Shown piece by piece: positions 11,296 to 22,327 of a stretch of DNA of 64,000 nt. Within the stretch, counting starts at the first letter, position 1; every line of letters begins with the position of its first letter. A program made the translations under genes and the position numbers. Source of the DNA: Ophiobolus disseminans (taxonomy: Eukaryota > Ascomycota > Dothideomycetes > Pleosporales > Phaeosphaeriaceae); the NCBI GenBank assembly GCA_010093685.1, contig MU006220.1, positions 217,502 to 281,501 of the forward strand, given 5' to 3'. The notes under the pieces are model-generated. The model saw nothing but the letters and a program-made list of their open reading frames with translations. It made no database searches and was not told where the DNA came from.

Positions 11296-13750
11296 CTAAT
11301 CCAAACACCATGCGGTATCACTTCCCAGCTCCTTGACGTTAGTCTCCAAAGGTGCTGGATTCTCATTGCCCTCAATCGCCCCCCTCTTTTCAAGACCGTC
11401 CACGACGGGTTTGCTCCGGAGTTCATGGAACTCGACATGGCATATCAAGCGGACATGATAGCGATTGCTATAAGAACGAGAGCCCCTCAGGTGCACAAGA
11501 ATTCCCTGAGCAGCGCCACCCCGCCAGTCATCAACACCAGAGACTTCTGTATCATGCTGGTCGCTTATGAGCATCAGTCCAGAACGTCTAGCCGATACAG
11601 GAATGCGGATGTTCTCAATGGCCAAGGCCGTTAGCTCCCGGACTTTGTACCACTTTCCATATTGGGTCTTGAAGGAGAATCCACTACGAACTCTATTGAC
11701 GAATGCCTTTTGAAAGTCATATCCCCGACTTACAAATTGGAGGCCTTCTTCAGACCACACAGCAGCCCCCTCGCCCTGGAAAGTCTTTTCAAAAGAGATT
11801 TTCATCGTTTTCTCTGTGTCATGTCCTTGCTCGTGGCGGAGGAGGGATTGCGGGGCCCATCTGACACCTTTCTGTTGAAGTTTCTTATTTCGATCGAACG
11901 CAAACCAGACAGGCACGACCTGAAGCGACTTCCAGAACGCCGCCATTCGAGAAGCAAGATCCGTCGATTCAATCCGCAGAACATTGTAATTGCTAAATCC
12001 CAAAAGATTGTTCAAGCATATCGTCTCATCTGAACGGACACTGGTACCTCGGTACTTCAAATCGACTTTGGCCCTGACTATGTTCTGAAGGAGCTCCGTC
12101 TCGTCAGTGAACGGCTGATGTAGCTCGTTGGTCCGCTGCGCGAGCGAGCGCTGAAACTTGTACAACAAACTCGCGTCCTCCAGGTTAACCAATGACTTGA
12201 GGCCATTGTCCATATCGTATGGTCCGTCTGCAAACTGGAATAGAAGCCTCTTTGCCACGGTACCTTCTTGGTACGTCCTGGTGGTTGAGAACTGCTGTTA
12301 GTTTTGTACTGTTTTGAAGCTTTGAACCAATGACACTTACCAGAGTCGACTGGTCCATCTGCAACAGATCACACGCATCAGTATCTCGACGCCGGTCAGC
12401 TCCGACTTCTTCTGTCGTAATAGATATGATTCAAGCACCAGAACCACTGCAGCACACTCATATGTGTCCTTCATCCTCTCTAGTACAATCTTTTGTATGT
12501 TTGTTCCGTCTTCAACATGACAGCAAATGGTATCGAGCCAAAACGCAGAAATCGAGAGATTCGCATTTCCCTCATGGAGTTTTCGGACAAGGTTCCTCAG
12601 GCGAGCGAACTGACAGCGCGGGATGGTGTTATTATGCGGGTTGCCCAAACCATCAGACCATACGTGGGAGATTGCAACATAATGTTTCTGTTTATCGGCA
12701 GGGCCGAAAGTAATGGTGAATTCCCCTCCCTCTACAGCAGGGCTCTACCACAGGATATGTGTCTCCCTCCAGAACTGTGCTGAGCCGATCGAGATCAAGT
12801 CCGATGTGTTCGCAGTCTTTGCAACCAGCAACATATAAAGTGTTGTACTTGCAGCTATCCACCGTCATATAACAACATGTGTTTTCAGTACAGCTTTGGT
12901 GGTCCTTGGTGTCCGGACTCGGCAAATTGGCCAAGTAAAGCATTCCGCTCAATGGCAGAAGCATCTTCAATTCCCCGATTCGAGCAGGACACCATCCTTG
13001 TTTTAGCATTTGTCGTGAGCAGAGGTCCTGACTAGCGGGAAAGTATGTCGTGCGGTCGCTTGTGTCCAACAGGATTTGCTTCGAGGTCTTTTGCTGGAAG
13101 TTTTCTTCGTAGTGACGAGGGGCGAAGACGAGCACTCTATTTACGAAGTCATGCAGCAACATGATCGACCAGACGATGAGTTCATGCAGCAGTTCTTTTC
13201 CATGGAAACCACCATCATAGAACTTGCCGAGGGAAACCTTTTCGCGGAGTGCCTCGTGCTCTTTTTCATTGGCCGTCCAGTCCCAGTTCTGCGGGGTTTC
13301 GATCTGAGAACCCTCCAGCTGTTGGAAGAATTGCTGTGCCTTCTCACAACGTGTCATACGTGCGTTGAATGCCTGTGGATTTGTTGCAAGAATAGTTTGG
13401 TCTACTATGTCTACGAGTTTGGACGTATCGAGAACACGCACATTTTCATCGGTGAGCCTGCTTAGGTCTCGCAATTTCGGCCGGGTGCCATCCGGATATT
13501 GGAAGACGGTAGAAATGAATCCGAAGTAGCGCCATCGCTGCATGAAGCTATCAACCCCTGGTGGTGAAGACTTCGAAAATTCGTCCCATTCTCGGTAAAT
13601 TCGGTCCACAAGGCCTTCGCGCGCTGGGTAGGTCTCATGATCTCCCCCATCATAGTCCTGTTCCGTGAGGCACGGTAACTCAAGACGGCCCCATTTTAGA
13701 TTTGCTGAGAGAGGTATGTGATCCATGAGAAGAAGAGTGGAGGTGCTCAT
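11296..13750 (-). pseudogene. HET-domain (heterokaryon incompatibility-like) gene with a one-base frameshift
   Basis: This is a large fungal HET-domain protein; such proteins mediate non-self recognition and programmed cell death after hyphal fusion. The HET block is clear: YVAISHVWSDGLGNP, then FWLDTICC, RMKDTYECAAVVLVLES and, across a 63-nt intron (12278..12340), TSRLWTYQEGTVAKRLLFQF. ATG 13750 opens an N-terminal region of about 330 residues. The frame of that region (ending LEGDTYPVVE) and the HET block (beginning VEGGEFTITFGP) are offset by one base near 12738-12745. Dropping one base makes the sum 797 codons exactly, and no plausible intron does this while keeping the conserved stretch. 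It is therefore either a frameshifted allele or a base-call error. The next gene on the same strand is a membrane protein. Confidence 0.82.
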
Positions 13751-14054
13751 AGGCTAAACGCGATGTCGTCTCTTATCAACTGGGACCCGTTTGTGCTATA
13801 GCACGTTGTTAGCAATAACAAGCATACTGCTGACATGAAGTACCACTGGCAATTATCATGCGCCAGTGCGCCACGACAAACTTGAGAACTGCGCACTAAG
13901 CTACTAAACGGGTGTGATCTTATTGATTATGACTCAGCAAATAGTTCTTGAAACGAGTGATGGTCTATTACAATCTTGAGAGAAACTACATTGTACGTTC
14001 TAAGTTACTTTACACCATGAAGTAGGTTTGGTGGCGTATGTCATCCCCTGGACA
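13751..14054. other. Spacer between HET gene and membrane-protein gene
   Basis: These 304 bp are AT-richer sequence, presumably the HET promoter and the 3' flank of the neighbour. No feature was recognised. Confidence 0.4.
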
Positions 14055-15155
14055 CTAATTACTCCCAAGCAACGGCTGCAGCGCATACGCTTCATGTGCT
14101 CCCTGCAAAAGCTCTCCCCATGGCCCCAGATTCCCAGGGTTGTTCTTCATCGTCGCTTCATAAGCCGCATAATTCTCCCACCAGATCTTGTTCGAAGGTC
14201 GTGGCATGATGAACCAGTCTATCAAACTCCGTTTTTCATCCTTGGAGAGGTCCAGCGACGCACATGTCTCTGCACGTTTTCCAGTAGTCTTCAATACATG
14301 CTGCCTTATTATGATTCGACTTCCTACCCCGGCCTCCTTCGTTTCTCTGCCTTCCCTTGTCCAGTCTCGTGCAGCCGCAACGGAAAAAGCCAATGTCAAT
14401 GCAACGAGTATTGGTTCAATTGCAAGACAGGCCATCCCGAGAGACACAGCATGAACACCAAAAGCTACCCAGCAGACACCACGGGCGGCTTGATGGTACT
14501 TTCTGGAATCTGGTCGTGCTTCAGTAAGTAAGCAATCTAGAGTGATACCGATGGTTGTATGCACCGATACACATGACCCGGTCAGAAGTGTGATGAGTAG
14601 TTTGACACGTTTCGTTTTCGTTTCGTTACCGGCCTTAGCGGCAAGCACACCAAGAGAGTTTCGGAGCGTGGTAAGAATATGCAGCCGGGCTGCAACGAGC
14701 GTAACAAGGCTGACAGAGGCTGCAAATCCATACCAGTCCCCTATGAGCGCAGGTACTTCGATCAGCACAGTGTTCAAGACGATAGCAACACCGGCCATAA
14801 TGTATGTTGAAGGAGGATGGTTTTTCTCCTTCTCAGAGTCTCGAATCGAGATTTTGAGGACTGTCTGGCAAGACGTCAACTCCTGACACGACAGCCATCG
14901 CGTGAACCAAACATTGAGATCTGTTGCTTTGATTCCGTCCGTGATGTCGTATAGTACGAAGCCCGGAATCGGATCTGCGATTGAGTTGTCGGCGAAGATG
15001 TGACCAGCCAATAACGGAAAGTACTCCCAAGGCGAATGCACCAACTGACCTAGAGTTTTGCGGATCGAGTCTGCTCCAAGGAGCGTGATGAGACCGAGCG
15101 CATTGATCTTGAATGGTGACCAGGATTTGATGGGAACAAGAGCTGGAATTGCCAT
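14055..15155 (-). CDS. Unrecognised multi-pass membrane protein next to HET gene
   Basis: I do not recognise the family. From ATG 15155 the frame encodes 366 aa with no intron. Hydrophobic segments occur at about residues 12-35, 120-160 (two helices around AGVAIVLNTVLI and FAASVSLVTLVAA), 190-215 and 235-270, followed by a soluble basic C-terminal domain of about 100 residues with the motif WWENYAAYEATMKNNPG. The frame stays open upstream of 15155 with plausible sequence (FYPSIYELLAQ), so an additional 5' exon may exist. It is co-oriented with the HET-domain gene 300 bp downstream. A joint function is a guess from proximity. Confidence 0.72.
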   Translation of the reverse strand: MAIPALVPIKSWSPFKINALGLITLLGADSIRKTLGQLVHSPWEYFPLLAGHIFADNSIADPIPGFVLYDITDGIKATDLNVWFTRWLSCQELTSCQTVLKISIRDSEKEKNHPPSTYIMAGVAIVLNTVLIEVPALIGDWYGFAASVSLVTLVAARLHILTTLRNSLGVLAAKAGNETKTKRVKLLITLLTGSCVSVHTTIGITLDCLLTEARPDSRKYHQAARGVCWVAFGVHAVSLGMACLAIEPILVALTLAFSVAAARDWTREGRETKEAGVGSRIIIRQHVLKTTGKRAETCASLDLSKDEKRSLIDWFIMPRPSNKIWWENYAAYEATMKNNPGNLGPWGELLQGAHEAYALQPLLGSN

Positions 15156-15914
15156 CTGTGCTAACAACTCGTAGATGCTAGGATAAAATTCCCACTGATG
15201 ATGGCAGAGATAAAGTTAATAAACCCGACCGCCATGTTTGCCCGTTTGCTATAGTTAAGCAGCCAATCGAATTCGAAGAGTGTGGAGGGTGCGGTAGATT
15301 TCTAGTAACGGAGAGAAAACATGAGGAAGAGTACATCAGATGGGCTGTCTACTATACCAACGGTGTCGTGCAGTGTCAATACAATGGTATCGCTCTCAAG
15401 CGGGCTCAACGCGACGAGGTGAGGGAATGTGATCTACAATGATTGAAGTCGTCACCATTGAAGAGAAGATAGACGAGAAAAGTCATGGCGGTTGTTTGGC
15501 TGCCGAGTGACAAATTTGTCTTAAGTTGATGAGCGAAGGAAGAAGAAAAGAGCGGTGGGCAGCGTACCGAGTACGTCTTTCTGGCTTCTGTTGCAGCTGC
15601 TCAATGAGGCGGTAACTTTGATGGAAATTAGAGACTGTCTATAATCAAAAGACGATGCATTCAATGCTGCCCGTGAGATCTGGTAGGGTGCGGATCGTGT
15701 GATGATGAGAGGCGCTCACTTCGCAACTTCTTTTCCAGTCCGACTGGTGATTATGGCCACAAAAGACCACAGGCAATCCGCGTTCCCAATCCGGCTGCAC
15801 CTTCCCTTCACCCCGACGCCAAACCCCAGTATCCTCTACGCTTTTGCCGCCACGCTCCTCACCTTCGTCCACGCCATCTCATGCAATACTCTTTGCTCCA
15901 ACAACCAACAAGCT
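15156..15914. other. Divergent intergenic region
   Basis: These 759 bp lie between the minus-strand membrane-protein gene and the plus-strand gene at 15915, and should contain both promoters and perhaps a short 5' exon of the former. Open frames here look non-coding. Confidence 0.4.
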
Positions 15915-17049
15915 ATGGTGGCGTCTCGCTTGACGTTCTCTTCGATCAGTCTCAGCAGGGCTGCCGACGGCATTCACCCATTTCCATGCACTAGACCTCG
16001 GGAACCAGTGCACATCAGCGTGATCAAGCTCAACAATGGGAAGAAAGGTTACACGGTGCTGCATCCATCGAAGCCTTCTCGTGAGTTGCCCATCATCCCG
16101 CCTCAACTACAAACCATTGACGCATACTAAGCAAGTACGCAGAAGCACTCGGCAAACACAAGGATGAGACATGGGAGGACGACGCATCACCTTCCACACA
16201 CCTCCATGACCCGATGGAGATGCTCCGACCCGAGCACGATGATGTCTCATATATCCAGGGACTTTACAGTGACCCATCAGAGGTCGAACTATTATTAACC
16301 CTCTCGGACTTTCTACCAGAGAACCCAACGAGCCCCATTCAAGGGACCCATCGACTCGTTCGCCAGAGTGACTACATCAGCGAACAAAAGCACGTCGATC
16401 GTCCTTTGTCACTGACATGCACGGCGAGGAGTCTGATCTCTTGGCCCCGATTTGTGCACACGAGGACGGCCTAGCAGATGATGAACACCAAGTTCAAGAA
16501 GGAAATCGACCACTCTCCAGGCCGACTTCGACTCCAGGACAGGTCTATGACGTGGTCGATCCCGTGATTGTGCCTCCATACGACCTGAACGAAGACAGCC
16601 ACCGTGCTTTCAGCCTCCATATGGCGCACCCGTGGTTCAATCAATCAAATCAAACGGCTATATCCATGAATTACCTGCGGACCCGCCGTTCGAGAGAACT
16701 AAGTGATCAGCTCCTTCCTCCGTCGAGACAGCTTTCGCCACAGAACGAAAGGCCCACACACCAGCAAATTAGACAGGTTGTCGCTGCAGGATCCAGCAGT
16801 GAAAACGAATCTGTAGCGGCACCGAAAAGCTGCATCCCAGGTGCACGAACGGCATTCAAAGAGGATGGAAGTCGGAAACCGGGAGGTGAACTGTTTGAGG
16901 AAATATCGATGGTTCATGTTCTACTCGAAGTCACTGACAATGGCTTGGTCCATCACACTCTTGATGCGATGCCAGACGAGCTTGTGGCAAGCATGACCGA
17001 ACTGCTGAAAAACCACATCGTCGACGTCGATCAACGGCGCCGTACATAG
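15915..17049 (+). CDS. Unrecognised protein, tentative three-exon model
   Basis: No family was recognised. Exon 1 (15915..16080, MVASRLTFSSISLSRAADGI) joins 16143 onward by a 62-nt GTGAGT...ACGCAG intron with a CTAAG branch, giving ALGKHKDETWEDDASPSTHL. Near 16283 the coding frame changes to the one ending at 17049 (MHGEESDLLAPICAHEDG ... VHVLLEVTDNGLVHHTLDAM). A 98-nt intron 16283..16380 with a weak GTCGAA donor and an ACATCAG acceptor would reconcile the frames and give 324 aa; a frameshift is the alternative. The protein is acidic, low in hydrophobic residues and probably soluble. The C-terminal about 60 residues look most ordered. Confidence 0.5.
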
Positions 17050-17877
17050 GCAGGAATGACAAGAGACCCGTCGAGTAGGTTCAACCCAGGTCATTCAAAC
17101 GTGGCGCATACTAACGTTGATAGAGTGGGGTGAGTCAACAGACCCGCCTGCATGCGGGCGGATCTGTATACGTAAGGCAAGGGCTCATGCAAACGGGAGA
17201 AAGCGAATGGGGACAGTTCGTTCGCATGCGACAACTGCAGCAGTAATGAGAAGCCCTGCTTGACTGTGAGAAGTGTCGATGGATACAAAGAAGAGTTTGT
17301 GGTCTGGTTTTCGCTACCAGCGTGGTTACTTGTGGACAGAGAACAGCCGGGGCAATCATGTCATACTCTAAAGTATGAGCAAACTTTGATTCATCGCTTG
17401 TTCGCATCTATATTATGTCAGTGAATATACGTTTTCGAGGTCATGATTACTGTGTTTAGTATTCTCATACTCTCTGCAAACGCTGTCGTCGATGTTGACT
17501 GATGTGTCATGTTGTTAAACATCAGAACCCCTTCGAGCATCTCTACGCTGCATAGGTCTCCCGACCTCTAGCGGCACCTCACCTACTACAGACAGCTCTA
17601 CATATGCGCACAACTATAACCAAGTGGGATGGAACTCTTGGGAAGTACGGTGAAGTATGTGAGTATTCATTATCTCTTTCGACTCAGTCTTCATGCTATC
17701 CACACCGCTAAATCAAAACTTGCGCTCAGAAACGCTGTGTATCATCGCAATCGCAACCGCTCAACTCGAAAGGAGCGTATAATATCATCAAAAACATTAC
17801 CCAACGCCACATCATGCTAATATGGTATCTGTGTACAACGAAAGAAATCGTAACGCATCATTACTTCCGCACTCTCA
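17050..17877. other. Convergent intergenic spacer, nothing recognised
   Basis: These 828 bp lie between two converging genes. No coding region, repeat or RNA gene was recognised. Confidence 0.4.
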
Positions 17878-19658
17878 TCAGGGACTCTCGTACACGCGAT
17901 CCCACATCGGACTTCTGTTTCTTCGTCCCATGCTCAAGTTGCGCAACGGCCATTCCGTCTTCAATGAACTTCTGCGCGGGGGCGATGGATCGGGGTATCT
18001 GTCTAAACTCCGGTGACCGCCGTATAAGCCATCGTCTTGGTCTGCGTAGCCGCCTTGGTATTCTGGGCCGTAATCTTCCACGTACGAGTAGTCGTTGCTG
18101 AAGGGGTTTGTTGGCGCGAGCTGCGAGATGGGCGAGACGGGGGATGTTGGGCTGGTGTGGTAGCCTCCGCCGTTTAAGGAGTCGGTGCTGAGGGCTAGGC
18201 CGCTCGAGCTGCTGCCGCTGTGATCGACGTGTCTCATCGTTGGTCGGAGTAGAAATTCCGACGCCGCCTGTGCGGCTGGACTCATGGCCGTTGGGCTTTC
18301 GGGTATGGGTTTCCGCTTGATTGTTGCTGTTCGTGGGACGGATGGCATCTCTAAGACCATTGGCAGACTTGGTCTCCGTTTGCGCTGTAGCGGGGTGGTT
18401 TGTCGACCTAGTATTGGAGACTCCATTTCGTCATCAGGCTCCTTTAGTTCAGCTACTGAGTGCAAGCTACTATGACTTGTTCGTTTCCCTCTCGCGCGGT
18501 TCGAGCTGTGTGTATGATGCAGTGCTGGTGCCATAATTGGGTTTGTATCCTGCATGGCCATTGGTAGCGGTGCTGCTGGGGCAGGGGCATTCGCTCGGCC
18601 TGTTGTGGCAATATGGGCGGTAGAGGCATAGGTGGGCACGTAAGGATCGTAACCGTCATCTTCCCAGTTCATAGTCCCAAGATCTTGACTAGAATGATTA
18701 TAAGTGGGGTTGAGGGGTGCTCGGTGGTCGAAATGATCTGTGGACTTTTCCTGGAAAGCGAATCGAGGGATGAAGCCTGGTGAGGATGGTGGTTCTGAGC
18801 CATTGACGTGCCTTCGATGCCTGCGGCGACGACAGAGAAGTCCACATGCGAACAGGAGTGCCGCAAGACCTATAATTCCGAAGGGTATTCCAACACCGAG
18901 TCCGACTTTTTGTCTTTTCGTGAGTCCCTCATTCGCCGCTAGCGGTGCATCAGGATCAGTCGCCGCGCTTGGACTTGGGGAAGAGGTTGACGAAGGGGAC
19001 TTTCTCGATGAAACGCTAGATGCTGACTTGGAAGAAGATGAAGATGACAGTGAAGAGGCGCTGCTGGAGGTTATAGCGGACAATCTTGTCGATGTCGAAA
19101 AAGTCAGAATCGAAGACACAATTGTGGTTGGTGTGCCGGACACAGTTGATGATGTCGCGGTCGAGTCTGACACTGAAGACTGGAGTGTAGGCGTTGACAA
19201 CAGTGACGATTGGACTGAGGCAGTAGATGTAGCCTGGACTGCTGTCGTTTGTAGTGTTGCGGAAGGCCATGCTGTCTGCGGGCCAAACTTTACGACCAAA
19301 TAGCTTTGGAGTTCCCATGGCAGTTCTAGAAACCATTGAGGCTTCTTGTCATCGAGGAAATCCTCCCACAAGATGCTCGACACAGCTGGTGCATTGGTTG
19401 CAGCAATTTGTCGTAATGACAGTGGTATCGCGGTGAGGAGGACTTGAGCGAACGATAAGCTGTGAGGTTGTTAGTCGGGTACAGGCTACATCAGGTGGAG
19501 GGGACCTACGCATCAGGCACTTGCCTCTTAATCCAAGCTTCAATCTCAGGTTCCGGTGCGGGCGCAGGTGTAATGACTGGTGTTGGTACCGCCGCACATC
19601 TTACGCTACCAATCAACCCTCCCAAAATCACCCATTTTGATCCTCTTAACGAATGCAT
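17878..19658 (-). CDS. Ser/Thr-rich single-pass membrane protein (Wsc/Mid2-like architecture)
   Basis: This is a likely type I plasma-membrane protein; architecture resembles fungal cell-wall stress sensors, but no WSC domain was found and homology to them is not claimed. Exons 19510..19658 and 17878..19459, joined by a 50-nt GTAGGT...CTCACAG intron with a GACTAAC branch, encode 576 aa. Features in order are a signal peptide (WVILGGLIGSVRC), a short ordered ectodomain containing WEDFLDDKKPQWFLELPWEL, a long Ser/Thr mucin-like stalk, a TM helix (VGLGVGIPFGIIGLAALLFA), an Arg/His-rich stop-transfer (CRRRRHRRH), and a 280-residue Pro/Ser-rich cytoplasmic tail with many SP/TP sites. Heavy O-mannosylation of the stalk and phospho-regulation of the tail are inferred from composition. 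Confidence 0.85.
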
Positions 19659-20557
19659 GTGCGAGTGAGCGAGTGTCGTCGTAAAGAAATATAAAAGAAT
19701 AAGGATATCGCGATATGTTCGCAGCGACGGTCGAGTGTGCTATGATTGCTTCATTTCCGGATGTATCGTTCCAAAGCAACCAGCAAGAACGGTCGCGGTG
19801 GCCACCAACTCTTTAACTCATCTCTACCCATGCGCTCCATTGCGCACCAGATTCGTTGCATGCAAGACGACCACGTAGGGCCACGCAAAGAGGCGAAAAA
19901 CAAGAGATCAACATCACAGCCCACCGGCCTTCTTCCCTCATAGCGAAGTCTGGCGTGCAGATCAGGGTCCATCACTTCTCCGCACCCAATGACGACCGAC
20001 ATGGGATGGAAAGCCGGTTTCTGCTTTGCCACTCACCAGCCACAGCTTGCATGGCCATTTGCACAAATCGCATGTCTCGCTGGCCAGATGCTGGTCCACG
20101 CGGGCCGTTGTGAGTGGGTAAGCGGCAGAGAGTGGCGAGGCGTGGCTGTGCGATAGCATGGGGTTCGCTTCGTTGCCGAACGAGGAGTCTTTCGATGCCG
20201 GTCGAAGCGAGGATCTGGAATTCCGGCTGATACTTGACGTGCGATTGCTGAGCGACGGAGATTGGCTGGAGAGTCATTAATGATGTTATGGGACGGCCTG
20301 CTGGTAGGTTTTATTTTTGGCTACCAACCGGATACAAAAAGTTCCATGCAATCGCTGATCGAGACCGTTTTGTGCTGCATGTTCATCACAGTTGAGACAG
20401 GTCCCTACGATCTCTAAACATAGACGAGTGAAGAGCACGTGTGACCTGCTGCTTCTTTACGTGAACTTTTCGCTGTTTAGAAGTCATCGAATGGATGAGT
20501 GTGTCTTGTGGAAGCCACCGTCAAAAGTATTCCGACGCGCCGCTGCCCATCAGCTAC
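19659..20557. other. Intergenic region upstream of surface-protein gene
   Basis: These 900 bp hold the promoter of the minus-strand surface-protein gene. Open frames of 60-100 codons here overlap on several strands and look like chance. The degenerate repeat array begins to the right. Confidence 0.4.
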
Positions 20558-21655
20558 CATAATCTACACCTCTTTGGACTTTCCTTAATCGGCAGGTTCG
20601 ACTCCTAATGCCTAGAGCTTAATGCGTCCAGGAGACCAACAGCGTGCTTAATTCCGAACCAACTTGAAGGCTTTGTATACGTACTTAGCTCAAGAGGTCA
20701 ATTTAACAACAGTGTGTACTTCTGAACCACGATTTCGAAAACGCGGATGCTAAACATGAGAGATCCTGGATGCACTCAGTGCTTCGCGCAAAGTGACTCG
20801 GGGGCGTTTTCAGCAGATTAAAAACGTGCTTCAATCTACACTTCAACATCAACCTTCCCAAATAGGCATGCTGCATGACTTACAACAGCCTGATGTACTT
20901 CCGCACTCATTTTTTGTCGATGATTGCACAACCTCAGCTAGAGCATTTAAAGCGCATTAAAATCAACACCTTGTTAAACACCTTCGTAAGCAGGAATGTG
21001 AAAACTTTTTCATAGCGTGGAGGTTCTCAGTAGCCTCACTCGAAGTACATTCTCGCAGCCTGAAACCCTAGGCGCCTGCCTACGCAGGTGAACTGACTGC
21101 TACAATCCACACTTTAACCCAACCTTCCCTATCGGGTATATTGAGCGGGTTCCACAGCCTGGGTACTTCACCGGTAACACACTTAAGTTGTATCACTTAG
21201 ACTGACAGCTGTGTTACCAAAGCGATCAACACCTGTCCTAAACCTTCCGAATGCGGCAAGTTGGATGGCAGGCAGCGAAGGCAACGCAGGCACGGCAGGC
21301 ATGGCAGGCACAGCAGGCGTGGCAGAGAGCTGCCACAATCGACACCCCAATCCAAACCTTCCGCATTAAGAAGGTTCAAATTCTAGAGGTCCTCATCACA
21401 CTCACCCCCAATAAACTAATAATTCCCCAATTTCAAGCCAGACGCTTCCAGGTTAAACTGTGCACCGTTGCAGAAATTAACATCAAACACAACCTTCTGT
21501 ACAAGGTAGGTTAAATTACAAGGCATCGTGGTGGCCCTCGATAAGTTTTTGCTAGGTCAATTGTCGCGAATATTTACGTGAGGCGCTGTAGTACGGGCAG
21601 AGAAACTCACCACAATCTACACTTGTTGAGAAGTTTCCTAATTAGGCAGGTTCAG
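20558..21655. repeat. Degenerate tandem array of about eight palindrome-bearing repeats
   Basis: A block of about 40 bp recurs at roughly 20558, 20830, 20960, 21101, 21223, 21333, 21474 and 21611, all in the same orientation, mostly 110-145 bp apart with one gap of about twice that. Each has a left part near CACAATCTACACTT and a right part near AACCTTCC-TAATTA-GGCAGGTT, which is an imperfect palindrome. Flanks also match, for example ACAGCCTG followed by GTACTTC near 20710, 20885 and 21153. Copies are strongly diverged, so the array is old. Between 21263 and 21325 there is an extra GGCAGGCA-rich short-period tract. No protein is encoded. Origin (satellite or decayed mobile element) is unknown. 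Confidence 0.7.
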
Positions 21656-22327
21656 AGTTGAGATAGGAGAAGCGTTTAGTGCACGTAAAGTGTGTCACAT
21701 TTCACGAGCTACCAATCCAAGTCAAGTGAGTGGTGTTAGAAAAGAGCTGGAGACAACGGGTTGGGTTCTTAGTATTGATATTCATATCCACACTCTATGC
21801 TTGTGTTGGAGCGGAGAATTGAATGACTCGAATCATGAGTAATAGTCTCATGCTTGGAATGTAGGTATGAAGTAGTCTTGGAGGCGCGGCGCGATATCTA
21901 CAACTGACCGAAAGGGGAGCCAGGCTGGCAAGTTCATATGCAGTCGTCGCATATAAATGACATCCGCTTTCAAGGCAAGGCGGCCGTTGAGACTGAGTGG
22001 AGTAGCGCATTCTACATTGGCTGATCTTCTGGTAGAGCATATGAAGGAGCATCTCTGGCGAAGCGGCGCTAGCCCCTGCAGTCAGCCGTGAACTGGCACG
22101 GTACTGGGCCTCACTATGACGCTGGCCCAAACACTTGCTCGTTGCTTGGATGATGGATAGTGGAAGAATGTTATATGCATTCTTGTTCCTGGGATGTACC
22201 ACACACATGCTGAATGCGCCAGCCAGCAGACCACATAGGTGTGGGCCCAAAGATGCTTCGGCTCTTCACCACGACTATGCGGTGGCACAAGTTCCAACGT
22301 CTTCTGTCCTGGAACACATAACACCTT
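21656..22327. other. Intergenic spacer after the repeat array
   Basis: These 672 bp contain a 151-codon minus-strand open frame (21795..22250) that looks non-coding. It probably includes the 3' flank of the Gag1-like gene. Confidence 0.4.

Noticed and set aside
20580..20615. tRNA-like B-box GGTTCGACTCC
   Set aside because: The T-arm stem does not pair and no A-box or acceptor stem was found. It is part of the degenerate repeat array, so no tRNA is called.
21795..22250. 151-codon minus-strand frame after the repeat array
   Set aside because: No motif, amino-acid use looks random, and it sits in a probable 3' flank.
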